In this document: positions 45,860 through 56,311 of the stretch, in pieces
Position numbering within the stretch: the first letter of the stretch is position 1
How the letters are laid out: the number at the start of each line of letters is the position of its first letter
DNA from: Filosporella fistucella
Taxonomy: Eukaryota; Ascomycota; Leotiomycetes; Helotiales
DNA: 64,000 nucleotides
NCBI GenBank assembly: GCA_030077755.1
Contig: JAQJZZ010000001.1
Coordinates: 1,488,001 to 1,552,000, forward strand
Reading direction: 5' to 3'
Notes under the pieces: model-generated
What the model was told of the DNA's origin: nothing
The model's input: the letters and a program-made list of their open reading frames with translations, nothing else
The model's database searches: none
Position numbers and translations under genes: made by a program

Positions 45860-46907
45860 TCATACTTACTCGTTCTTCGTCTTCTATAGTTAGATATTAG
45901 ATGCAACAATGTTATCTAAATAAAATTGCGAATATACCGAAAAATTTCAAATGATATATATCCCATTGAACTGTAGCTGGGAACGGCAAATATAATGTAA
46001 TGATGTCCCTCAGTTGCTCTTTTACAGAGTGAAACTATGGTCAAGTAGAAGCTTGATATTGAGGGCTTTGAAGGGTAAAGAATTCACACCTATTGAGTTG
46101 CTATTCAGCTCCTATGACAAGACATATCATCCCACTTCAAATACTTCAACGAGCAATGTCACTCCCTCCCACCCAAGTGAAGATTGCTACGTCAATAAAA
46201 ATTATACATCAAACAAGAAGCCACCATCCACTCTACGAAGCTTAGCACAAAGCACCACAAGAATGTTCTTTTTCCAAATGCATGTCGTGATAATTCGCCA
46301 TTTCCAAGTGCCGTTTCCTTCAACCAATCACATCCCCCAAATTACACATACAATTCTCCAAGAATCACGAATCGTCAATCTATTTCCCTATCTTCCTACA
46401 TCCCATCTCTAGATCTCGGGAATGGGAGATCCGCTGCAGGGTTCTTGTTGAGGATCATTGCTTAAGGTTGAGCCGTCCCGGGAAATGGGAGGGGTTTTCT
46501 TGGCGAAGGGGTGTGAATGGCTTCATGGTGCCAAGATCTTTTTGGTAGTGGTATAGAGACGGGATGGTTTACATATTGGAGGATATGAATTGGACTTACT
46601 GGAGTACAGAGAAGATTTAGGGTTTTCAGATCGACTGAGTGCATTAGAAATCCATACAGAAACCTGTTTGTTGGAAGATTCTGCATAAGCCTCCGTGTCA
46701 TAAGGCTAGATGGTTGTCATATGATGTTTTCCTGCCTGTAAGCTGTAAGAATTTGAAAATTTGAAGTTTTATGAGTGTTATTGCGTGCTTGTGTAGGTAA
46801 TGATAGTCCGGTATAAGTGAATAGTATATAAGTAACAAGAGTTATTCATCCGAGATATATCTCATAATTCCATTGTCCATAATCTCTACCCCTCAAGCAA
46901 AGCAACA
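45860..46907. other. Intergenic: 3' flank and chloroperoxidase promoter
   Basis: No supportable gene. TATATAAG at 46825-46832 lies 76 bp before the peroxidase ATG and is its likely core promoter. Confidence 0.5.
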
Positions 46908-48416
46908 ATGCGCTTCATTCTTCTCGTCTCTACAGCGACTAAGCTGGTCACGGCCATGCCTGGTATGGCAGCAAACATCCATGGACGCCAATCTCTTCCC
47001 AATAACCTCCCGCTCAGCTCCCAGGAGGGTAACTCTGGCCCAATTCCCAGCTTGCTCTTCAATGCTCAAGACCAGTTCGTGGACGTGCGTCCCGGAACAA
47101 CTCACCAATTCATTGCTCCTGGAAACAATGACAAGAGGGGACCATGTCCAGGTATGTATGAATACTCGCTGCTCCTCATCAGTGCTTATACCACGTCTAG
47201 GTCTAAACGCAGCAGCTAACCACGGGTTTCTCCCCAGAAGCGGAATCGCTACCATTCAACAAAGCAAGTGTTCTTTCACTTTCATTACTCTCACTAAACT
47301 GACTTCTAAAGCTGTTACTGGTCTTAGTGAAGCATACAGCTTCGGACCCGAGTTTGCTGCTGCTCTCTCAGTCATCGCCATAGCACTTACAGGCGATCCA
47401 ACAAGCGGAACATGGTCAATTGGTGGTCCATACTCACCCGGTCTTTTGGGAGGATTGCTTTCCAATCCATCCGGGATATCGTGGTCGCACAATACTTACG
47501 AAAGTGATGCATCCCCTGCTCGTGTACGTATTCAAACTCTGATACTATCTTGTGGGGAATCGAATATCACTGATAGAAGTAGGGTGATGCATACTTATAC
47601 AACGGTGACTCTACATCCCTCCGTCTAGACCGATTCGACGCACTATACAACCGCGCAGAGAACTACACTCTCGATATCCTCCGCGACCACAACAAATACG
47701 TGCACGATATCTCCATCTCCCAAAACCCATATTACTTCTCTGCTCCGTTCGCAGGACTGGTCCCACCCATCGCTCACCATTTCATCATCAATCTCATGAG
47801 TAATGTATGGAATTTCTCCCTCACATTGTTACACAACTGATATCAGTAGCATTCGGCGGATAACATCCAAGGATACCTGAACCGTGATATCCTCAAGACT
47901 TTCTTCAGCGTCAGTGGACCAGACAACGCCCACGTCTGGACATCAGGACACGAAAAGATTCCGCAGAATTGGTATAAACGACCCTCTTCTAACCCTTATG
48001 GAGCCCTCCCCGCAGCTGTATGTCCCTTCTCCCCCCTCAAACCAACTGTCTATTAACAAGCGCAGGCCGACGTCGCCATCCTTGCGACAAAATACCCAGA
48101 GATAGTCCAATTCGGCGGTAACACCGGAACACCCAACTCCTTCGTGGGTGTCAACCCTGGTGATCTCTCAGGCGGCGTATATAACAGCGTGAATCTGCTG
48201 CAAGGAAACAATCTAGCTTGTTTTGCGTTTCAGGCCGCGCAGCAGGGATTGCCATCTGTGTTGGCCGGAGTGGTGTCGAATCTGGCGCCCGTGTTGCAGT
48301 TGGTGAATCAGTATGTTAGTCCTGTGCTAGGGGTACTTGATTGTCCGGCGTTGTTAGTTTTCAATCAGAGTGCATTTAATCAGTTCCCTGGGTTTAAGTA
48401 TCGGCCCCGTCCTTAG
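46908..48416 (+). CDS. Secreted heme-thiolate peroxidase (chloroperoxidase/unspecific peroxygenase family)
   Basis: Six exons (46908-47151, 47201-47263, 47312-47523, 47583-47804, 47850-48017, 48066-48416) join in phase to 419 aa. A signal peptide covers about residues 1-20. The proximal heme-ligand motif RGPCPGLNAAANHGFLPRSG places Cys80 as the axial thiolate. Such enzymes use hydrogen peroxide to halogenate or oxygenate substrates outside the cell. The motif ESDASPARGDAYLYNG downstream corresponds to the region after the magnesium-binding acid cluster, but exact ligands were not assigned. The intron at 47264-47311 begins with GC (GCAAGT...AAG), the second GC-AG intron in this window. Several N-glycosylation sequons are present. 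There is no linked gene of obvious relation. Confidence 0.9.
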
Positions 48417-48852
48417 GACTTTGGGAAGACGAGGAAACTGGCAGAAGGTAGACGAGAGATGAAGCTGGATTCCCCTTTAGGAGTAGGGTTTCAGGAATTT
48501 GATATATATCATAGATCACTTTCTACAAGATAATGCGGGAAACCTTTCTAGTGACAAAGATTTATTCCATTCAAAGATTTTCTCGTTATACCAAGGACAT
48601 GCTGTCATAAAAAAGATCCTAAATCGAGTTCCCAAATATTTTTCTATGATGGGATAACAACAACCAACCCCCACCCCCCATTTCCACCAAAATCAAAGCA
48701 AACCCTTGATTCCCAACACCCTCCAAAACACCTTAATAAACAATCGCTCAAAAAAACCGAACCTGATTCTCAAACAATAGATTAGGCTAAGCTTAGAAAA
48801 AATATAATTCGAAACAGAGATTTTGAATAAATACAGAAAGGCAAAACAGAGC
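48417..48852. other. Convergent 3' intergenic stretch
   Basis: Only the 3' flanks of the peroxidase and DUF7730 genes; nothing else seen. Confidence 0.5.
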
Positions 48853-50217
48853 TTACATATCCCTATCCGCTTCCGCCCACACACTCTCATCACCTGGCTC
48901 TCCATACGCATACGGATGTATTTCCTCATTTCCTGCCATTGGATTATGCTTTTCTATCTCTTCTGGTGTAGGTTTTGAGCGTTGGATGAAGACTACTTTC
49001 ACTTCATTTTCTCTGCGGTTTTGACCCCGATCCTGGTGATGAACCTCTGGTTTTGATTTTGTTGTCTCGAGAGAAGTGGGGTTGGATGGAGTGGGATTGT
49101 TGAGGAAATATTGTAGTTCGTGACAGAAAGATAATTTTGTCGAGAGAGGGATATCCTGGTCTTCGATTTCGAGCTCGAGGAGGCGGAGGGAATGGAGTTG
49201 AGAGAGGCCGGAGGTAATCCAATTTGAGTTGATATTTAGGATTTCTCCTCTTCCACTCATACCTCCCTCCTCTTCATCTCCGACTCTCTTCTCTAACATC
49301 TCTTTCTCAGCTCCGCTGATCACCGCGCCTTTCAAACACATTTTCACTCCCCACACACCTTTCCATAACCCACATAATTCCTCCCACTCCCCTTTCCCTG
49401 CTCCGCCTGCTTCTCCAGCACCGATACCTCCACCTATTTCCTTCATCCCACTAACTCGTAAATCCCTGGCTAGAACCTCTATTCCAACCCATCTCACAGC
49501 ATCACTTTGCCATGGTTTCAAAGCACGAGTGAATTGCCGGGCAGCGTATACACCAGACCAGAACCAGTTGATGAAGTGGAATGAACTAGTTTGGAAAGGG
49601 AGAGTATGTGTTTCGTTATAAATTTGTTTGCAACTAAGCAAGAGGCCAGTTGGGACTTTGCCTCGCTTGATAGGTGGTTCTTTTGCTATCTCAAGGGTTT
49701 GGTAATTTGTCTCCGAAGAATCTTCGATCAAGGTAGGCGAAGATGGAGGGAACAGGATATGTGTTATTTTCTCCAACGATGCATTCATCTGAGGTGTTGA
49801 GACGCCTGGGAGACTGGAAGGGTGGAGCGCATAACCCCAGAATTGCTCCGTGTTTAGACCGGCAAAGGATGGAGGTGGTGGGAGAGGTGCAAGATGAGCG
49901 TGGTGAATCGGGTGGGTGTCTAGGACATGGGAGTAGATTTGAAGACGGATTTCAAGGGGGAGCGTGAGGAGGTGTGGTTTCACGGGGTCGGAAATTGGGT
50001 CTGGTAGGTTCGTTATTGTCCTTGAACTTGCTTTATAACTTGGTGATGTAGGAGATGGATTATGGACAGGGAAACCAAAGTTCGGAGGAATCTTTTGAGA
50101 TGAGGAAGAAGTGTGAGGTGATCGTGTTGTTGTAGTATATTTTGGTGGAAAAGAGAAATCTGGGGGACTTCTAGTTCTGTTCTCTCGAGTCTCCGTTTCT
50201 GTGATGGTTGAGGACAT
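48853..50217 (-). CDS. DUF7730 (F-box-like) domain protein
   Basis: An intron-less frame of 454 aa from the ATG at 50217; an upstream in-frame extension to 50289 begins with TTG and is not used. The first 80 residues are Ser/Thr/Pro-rich and disordered. LLTLPLEIRLQIYSHVL at about 80-96 is the conserved start of the DUF7730 domain, which resembles an F-box. GLLLSCKQIYNETHTLPF near 200 is its second hallmark. A Gly-rich insertion lies near 270, and the tail is acidic and Pro-rich. These proteins are numerous in Pezizomycotina and their role is unknown; an adaptor or ubiquitin-ligase link is speculative. Confidence 0.82.
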   Translation of the reverse strand: MSSTITETETRENRTRSPPDFSFPPKYTTTTRSPHTSSSSQKIPPNFGFPVHNPSPTSPSYKASSRTITNLPDPISDPVKPHLLTLPLEIRLQIYSHVLDTHPIHHAHLAPLPPPPSFAGLNTEQFWGYALHPSSLPGVSTPQMNASLEKITHILFPPSSPTLIEDSSETNYQTLEIAKEPPIKRGKVPTGLLLSCKQIYNETHTLPFQTSSFHFINWFWSGVYAARQFTRALKPWQSDAVRWVGIEVLARDLRVSGMKEIGGGIGAGEAGGAGKGEWEELCGLWKGVWGVKMCLKGAVISGAEKEMLEKRVGDEEEGGMSGRGEILNINSNWITSGLSQLHSLRLLELEIEDQDIPLSTKLSFCHELQYFLNNPTPSNPTSLETTKSKPEVHHQDRGQNRRENEVKVVFIQRSKPTPEEIEKHNPMAGNEEIHPYAYGEPGDESVWAEADRDM

Positions 50218-51036
50218 CTTGTCCTTGTCCTTGACTTTCCTCAATTCCTTGGCTGATGCGATGATTTCGCAGCATACAACGTAACACAATTGACCGGATT
50301 GGAATCCCGCCTAGTTGTAAGATAGAGAAGTATCGTATTGATCACGTGCAGCTAGCACAGTGCATGGGCAAGCAAATGCAAATGACCTGGCATTAAAAAG
50401 AAATATAAGAACGAGATCGGGACAAAATCAAGGCAAATTACAAAAGCAAAGGACGGGAAGCAAAGTTTATATGTTCATTCCTGACAACATATTACTTTTG
50501 GTTTCGGCAGGCCTAGCTATCCTCAGCCGCATAGAGACCGCCACCTCACATAAGCCATCGTGCGCTTTACCGCCAATAAACGATAACCTCGCCGTCTTCT
50601 CAGCGGGCAAAGTATGTAAGGCTGGGCTTGGCTTTTGGAGGGGTCATCCGATTGACCAACTTTGTCCACAAGCTTGAAAATGAATTCGCTCCACACGTGG
50701 CGCTATGTCAGGAAGCTTTGGTGTAGGACGAAATGCACTCGAGGGGTATAGGGCCGTTATGAGTCCAGATTTGACTTGGGTCGCAGACTGTGACTCCTCA
50801 TCAATTGGGAGTGTGAGATGGTCGTTGGCTGACAACACGAGCGGTGTATCCACTCTTGATAGCGCTGATGGAATAGGCTATTGGTCTTGACCACGAGCAT
50901 GTACTATGGTAGGGTGAGACCCGCTGTGAAGTAATGCGCAAGATGGCAATTCTAATGCGGGCATTCTGTTGGGCTCCGTGCGTTTCCTTGTTTTGACGGA
51001 TTTTGGATAGGGATTAACGTGTGTATCCTGTTCTCA
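50218..51036. other. Intergenic between DUF7730 gene and MED8
   Basis: About 820 bp: the promoter of the DUF7730 gene and the 3' flank of MED8. The open frame at 50360-50677 has no domain and is not called. Confidence 0.5.
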
Positions 51037-51856
51037 TCATCTGCGTCCCAAGCCTCCTTCAATCACGACTCCACTAGTTGCCAGCCTCAATATATCTGCG
51101 ACTGATCTTGTCTTGCCATTTGGGTCCCTCTTCACCTCCGGAAGAGATGGTTTATCTGTATTGATCGATCCGACATCCTTCATTTCCTCATCTTCGTCTT
51201 CATCTTCATCGCTATCGTCGTCGTCAAATTTTCTTTTCAATCCAGTATTCACAGTTTCGACCCCTCGTTCCCTTTCCTCAACTGTATAATTATCGCCATC
51301 TTCTGCAACATATTTGGCTATGCGCTCGTTCAGCCACTTTTCCGCTCCCTCCAGAAACTTTTCCTCGTCTGCCTCGCTCGACCCTCCAGAATGAAGCCCA
51401 CTTTGAATCGCAAGTCCCTCCTCAACCCAAGTCTCTACTGCTGGATCCAATTTCTTGCGCAGTAAATGCTGTAATATCTGCTCTTGAGTGCGACCTGGAA
51501 ATGTCGTGGCAGGGTAGACAACAGTTCGATTTAGAAGGTCGGAATGCTTAGACAGGTGTGCTGTCAGACTCTGGATATTCGCCGAGAGGATCGCAGCAGA
51601 AGTTTGAAGGGAAGACCTGAATCACTGTCAGCATCACGCAAGCACAAGACGAAACGGAGAATATATTAGATGCTATGCGCAGAATAGACAGCATAGATCA
51701 AACGCAAAGGGGAAGTCAGACATACCATTCTGGCAACGGATTTCCTCGAAGAACATCACCTCGAACAGACACCAAGTTGTTCGTAAGCTGGAAAATGCGC
51801 TGTCGCGTGTGCTCGAGAGCTTTGATATCGTCCTGACTCAGGTTGGTCTGAGCCAT
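51037..51856 (-). CDS. MED8: Mediator complex subunit 8
   Basis: Two exons (51726-51856 and 51037-51616), with a GTATGT...TTCAG intron, encode 236 aa. MED8 is a head-module subunit of the Mediator co-activator that links transcription factors to RNA polymerase II in the nucleus. The N-terminal helical region NLSQDDIKALEHTRQRIFQL, the SLQTSAAILSANIQSLTAHL block and the YPATTFPGRTQEQILQHLLR block, ending in RKKLDPAVETWVEEG, are the fungal MED8 signature. A basic KRKFDDDD stretch and a run of Asp/Glu near 185-200 precede a conserved C-terminal RSVADILRLATSG. Length fits the family. It is a housekeeping gene with no functional link to its neighbours. Confidence 0.92.
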
Positions 51857-53680
51857 AGTATGATTCGATGATTGGCGCGCTCCAGGATGCTGCTTCGATA
51901 ATATCGTCTGGATGTGGTGATACTGGAAGGGTGGGAGTGTGGGGTTGTTTGGTGAGAAAAGAGTATTTTTGGAGGGTTTCTCAGGGAGCACGGCGCTTGG
52001 AGTTCGTCTTTATCCACCAATTTGGGCCGCCGCAGATTCGGTAGCGATGTCACTCCAACACAACAGCAGCACGACAGACTCAGCTTTACCAAGGTAAAAT
52101 CCCTTCACAATTAACCTTAATATCAACTTCAATTCATATCAGATGAAGCACGAACCCTGTCGCTATACCTAAATCGGCTTTCCGTTCATCATCACTTGAT
52201 ATAGAGGTACCTATTCGTATGTATGTCTATATACCCATCTATACTTTGCGACTTGTTATACCCACCATGTCAAGAGACTTTTCCCCCTTCGTACTTCGCA
52301 TGCATCCACTTTTCCAGACCGTTACACTTGTTCAAGTGACAACACTCCATTGTTGGTTTTGCTGGCTGCTCTCTTCTCTCTGCTGGCTTAGTAGCCCGCT
52401 TTTCCCGTTCAATTCCCAGCTGCATACATCTTACAAGACGCTACTATTGCATAGCCCGCGTCGCTCTGCAGTTTGCGGCCCAGGAACATCAAGATAACAG
52501 GCGCCCCCATTCTTCAGCACCCACTTTTGTACTTGCTTCAAACTTTCTTTTCTCTCTCCAGATCCACTCCTTCACCCGTTCACCCATATTCTTGGTCCAT
52601 AGTGGATTTACCCGCCAGACTATTGTCTTTCCGTTGCCTCCCGGATGCATGCACATCGTCACGAGCCATTTCTTCTATAGATCTGCTTTTTCCATTATAA
52701 CGATCGTGCTTAACTCCAGTTGCACAATATTGTTGCCCGATTCTTGTGCTAGCTTTTGGAAAACTTCCCCGGAGGCGGCAGCTAACATCTGATGAATTCT
52801 CCGAGGCCAATTTGGACGGTGAGCAATTGGAGAAACATGAGCGAGTCCATACGTCTTCATGCTCACGCCCTCTACCTGCATAGCCCCCGCTTATTTGAGC
52901 TGACCGATGAAGCAGTGAGCTGCCGATCTCAAGAGAAACACAGTGGCGGCTTCATCACGAACTGTTACATCAATATTCCAATATGGGATTCTATCATTTT
53001 GAGAACTGATATTCTGTCAGCGCTGATCCATGATAACCCCGAACCTCGAATTACAAAGCCTCTATCAATCACACCGCCCGAGACACACCTTTCAAACAAC
53101 CTGTTCCGTAATCATACGATGTTGATCAGCTTTTACCTTTCACAGACAAACTAAATCGGAGGCAACCATCCGGAAGTCTTCCTCGCGCTTCCCGGGGTAT
53201 AACAACTCAATTGACTTCCTTTAACAGGACCCGCGACGCTGGATCACTCGGCCAAGTGCCGGTGGGGGGGTGTCTGCAGAGTTCGTCTGCGGGTGATGTT
53301 TCATCGGGCGCATATCTCAGTGGAAATATAGACGCAACACAGAAAATGAGGCTGCTCCTTTCTCTTTCAGCGCCTTCCACCGCCGTCACTCATTCAGTGA
53401 CTCCTTACACGACTTGCATACTATTATTAGGGTTATGTTGGTATTCTATTTGTCTGCCACGTGTCAGCCAGTCCAATTATACCCACCGGAGAATTATTTC
53501 TTACTTACATAAAGTCAAGTTACTGGCCTGCCGGTCTTCTGCTTCGCCTTCCAACAACTTTCTTCCTTTCTCAAAATACACCAACACCCTCACATCTATA
53601 TTGTGCACTGTAGTCATCAGTTTGCCGTTCTTCAATTGATTGGCATTGCACTCCATTGGCTTTTAGGGGGCAGGGTGAAG
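51857..53680. other. Intergenic region of 1.8 kb
   Basis: No gene is supported. On the minus strand, 52580-52881 reads as coding-like in more than one frame but has no consistent start, splice set or domain. Plus-strand frames at 52219-53154 are composition-poor. The distal part is the promoter of the next plus-strand gene. Confidence 0.45.
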
Positions 53681-55158
53681 ATGATTCAGCGGAAAGATCA
53701 CCCGCCTGCCATCTTCCAGCAATTGGTGTCTGTAAAGTGTTCAAGTGATTCCAGTTCCAGTCCATTTTTAAGCATGCAATCTCCAGTATTTAATTCTCCG
53801 CGTCATTGTCACCCTTTGATTGCGCGGCGTTCCATTCAGAGAGCTCACTCATCGCCTTCGAGTATTGCGTCTAAAGACGAGAAGGCGACCTCTTCAATTT
53901 CTCATTCGGTACCTGGAAACATGGATTTAGTCCTTGAGCCGGAGATTGAAGCGATGGGTCTTCAGCATCCCAATCCCGAAGCGGGAAAGATATTGAGAGA
54001 TAGTATCTATCTAACGTTCAACGCGCCACAAGTAGACGAATACGTTTGTTTCCCCTTCCTTTTCTTCTATCCTCCTCCACCAGCTGGAACATCCACCTAC
54101 AAGCCCTTACCTCAAATCCACTCTCTACATCCACAATTCAAAACCCCTTCCCAAAAATCCATCCTCCCCCAGAACCATCACCACACCCTCTTCCACACCA
54201 CCGTGGACCTCATCCAATCCCTCTCCCCATCCCACACATTAAGCTTTCCGCTAACGCTCCCCTTCAGCACCGCGGCATCTTTCTCACACACCCGCCTCTC
54301 CTCGCCCTATCTGACCCACACTTCTCAGGCTCTCTCTTCCATGCCTCCTACGCCTCTCTCCCATCTCCATCCAATCCTACTCTCTCAAATCCACCAACCT
54401 GGCATCTAGAGCAGCGGAGCGTGAAAAATATTACGACTTCTACCTCTCTGGTTCTACTGTATCGAATCGCTTCGCTTTCACCTCCTCAAAGGTTGAACTC
54501 AAATCGAAATCTAGAGACGAAGGACGTGGGGGTAAATGGACATGGGGTTGCGAATGGAGTGATAAATGGAGATGGAAATAGAGGTATTGAGAAACAATTT
54601 CAGAGAATCAAGCAGGCTTTAGAGGAAGTACCGCTTGGGAGAGATAGACGGGAGAAAGAGTTAGGACGGCTGAAAGAGGGAGAGGGAAACGGGAAGCTAG
54701 AGGGGTATGACTGCGTCATTTGGACGAAAGATGCGGTACAAGCGCTGGTCAGCAAAGGATTAATCGTACTAGATGGCGGGCTGAGTGTCGGTAAGTCAAT
54801 CTTCTCTTCCCCAACCCTTTATATTCATTTCTTCATCATCCCATCCTCTCAACCCTCCAAATACAACATCCCACCATCACCATATCACCATATCACCATC
54901 AAAATTCCCATCCCATCCCATCCCAATCCAAGTCCCCTCCCTCTCCAGCGTTCCAAATCCTTCCACCAAGGATCAAGGATCAAGGGTCCATCCTCTTGGC
55001 TGCATCTCTCATCCAATGGTATCCTACAAGGGAAGAACCTTAACTAATGCACGACACGTACAGATCAGCTCCTCGCTGATGCACGGGCGCGAGCCGGCCC
55101 GGCCGATGCGAGAACAATGGTCGGTGTAGAGTTTGGAGGGTTTAGGGTCGTGAATTAG
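53681..55158 (+). CDS. DUF6914-like fungal protein
   Basis: Three exons (53681-54043, 54268-54790, 55064-55158) join in phase to 326 aa. The start is uncertain: ATGs at 53681, 53774 and 53921 share the frame. The spliced order of motifs fits a fungal family: a beta-strand IYLTFN, then HRGIFLTHPP, GSLFHASYA, TWHLEQRSV, LVLLYRIASL, RIKQALEEVPLG, DCVIWTKDAVQALVSKG and a tail DARTMVGVEFGGFRVVN. Introns are long for this genome (224 and 273 nt). The first uses a GTTTGT donor with acceptor CTTCAG and a GCTAACG branch; the second has a TAACTAATG branch site. Function of the family is unknown. The first 80 residues are Ser-rich and may be non-conserved. Confidence 0.6.
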
Positions 55159-56311
55159 TGTGTTTTCTACCCTTTCGCGAGTGATGTTCATCCTATCATC
55201 TTTGTCGGTTTCTTCGCCTTGCTTGGAGCGGAAGCCCTCCGGCAAAGCTAGAATTTGCATGGGATTGAGAGTGGGATGGATCGCAGTTGGCATTTTGTGT
55301 TTTCTCTACGGCTTCGGAAGGGATGGCGTATTCATATTGTTCCTCGTTACGGTTTCCTTATTTCCTAACTGTACTGGGGGGATATCTGTATTATCACTAT
55401 CATTTCTGCAGGCGTTCTTATATTCCTCCACCTTTTCATTTTATCTTTTCATTTGTTGGCACGGGTTTTATCATTAGCATATTAGGAGGGAGCGCTGGAT
55501 ACCTTCATTAGATCTCGATTGGATTTGTCACTGAAATGGGAATTTGGAAGGCAAGCATAGCGTGTGGGGAGGAGCCAATAGTAAGGAAAACTTTTGGCGT
55601 GGATATGGATTTGGATTTTGGGTTTGGAAAGAATTGAAAATGGAATTGGATATGGGAAATGTGACGGAAAGGATAGAAGGATCTCGGGATGCAATGATGG
55701 GAAAAGAAACAATATAAATATCGTTATAGAGGGAGGAAATTTGGATGGGACTAGGATTGGGGATGTCTTTATAAATATATCTATTTAAACACCCTTTTAT
55801 AAAGCCACCTAAACTTAGCCGAAACTCCTAGCTTGCGGGTCATCGCAGGAAGAGAGAGACGGTGGGTGAGACAGCCTTCGAATATGGTTAAACTTCTTCA
55901 TAAAATATGATGAATAAAGTATATCATCGACTCGAATGAGAATAAATATGGTAAGTGAGCGATAAAAGCAGAATACGTCGAATATACTAGGAGATTCTCT
56001 CCTTGAAACTTCCTAGATAATGGAGTAATCTGCCTTCAATGATCCTAGGGATACACTGCCGACAACCCTCTCCCTATACGACTGCTTCGTCATCTACTAC
56101 ATATTGTAGATTACAGAGATCGCCAATGAAATGGGAAACAACACCACAAGAATAATTGATTTTTTTTTTAAGATTCGTAGAACTCTCAAACATCCAGAAA
56201 CTAATGCCTCGGTCAATTGGACCTTCTGATACCTTCACCTCAGTATACCTATGGTTGATGTTCTTTTCTGGTGGCGGCAGAGACTCCATGATCATATCTA
56301 CCTAGCACAGG
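55159..56311. other. Intergenic, with a doubtful small minus-strand frame
   Basis: Mostly 3' flank. A 73-codon frame at 56074-56295 on the minus strand starts with ATG just downstream of the next gene and could be a small gene or a spliced tail, but nothing supports it beyond openness. The plus-strand frame at 55160-55477 is hydrophobic chance sequence. Confidence 0.4.

Noticed and set aside
50218..50289. 24-codon N-terminal extension of the DUF7730 protein
   Set aside because: Begins with TTG, and the first ATG (50217) precedes the plausible protein.
52580..52881. Coding-like minus-strand segment with KKWLVTMCMHPGGNGKT-like reading
   Set aside because: Different frames look equally plausible, there is no consistent start or splicing, and no domain; left unassigned.
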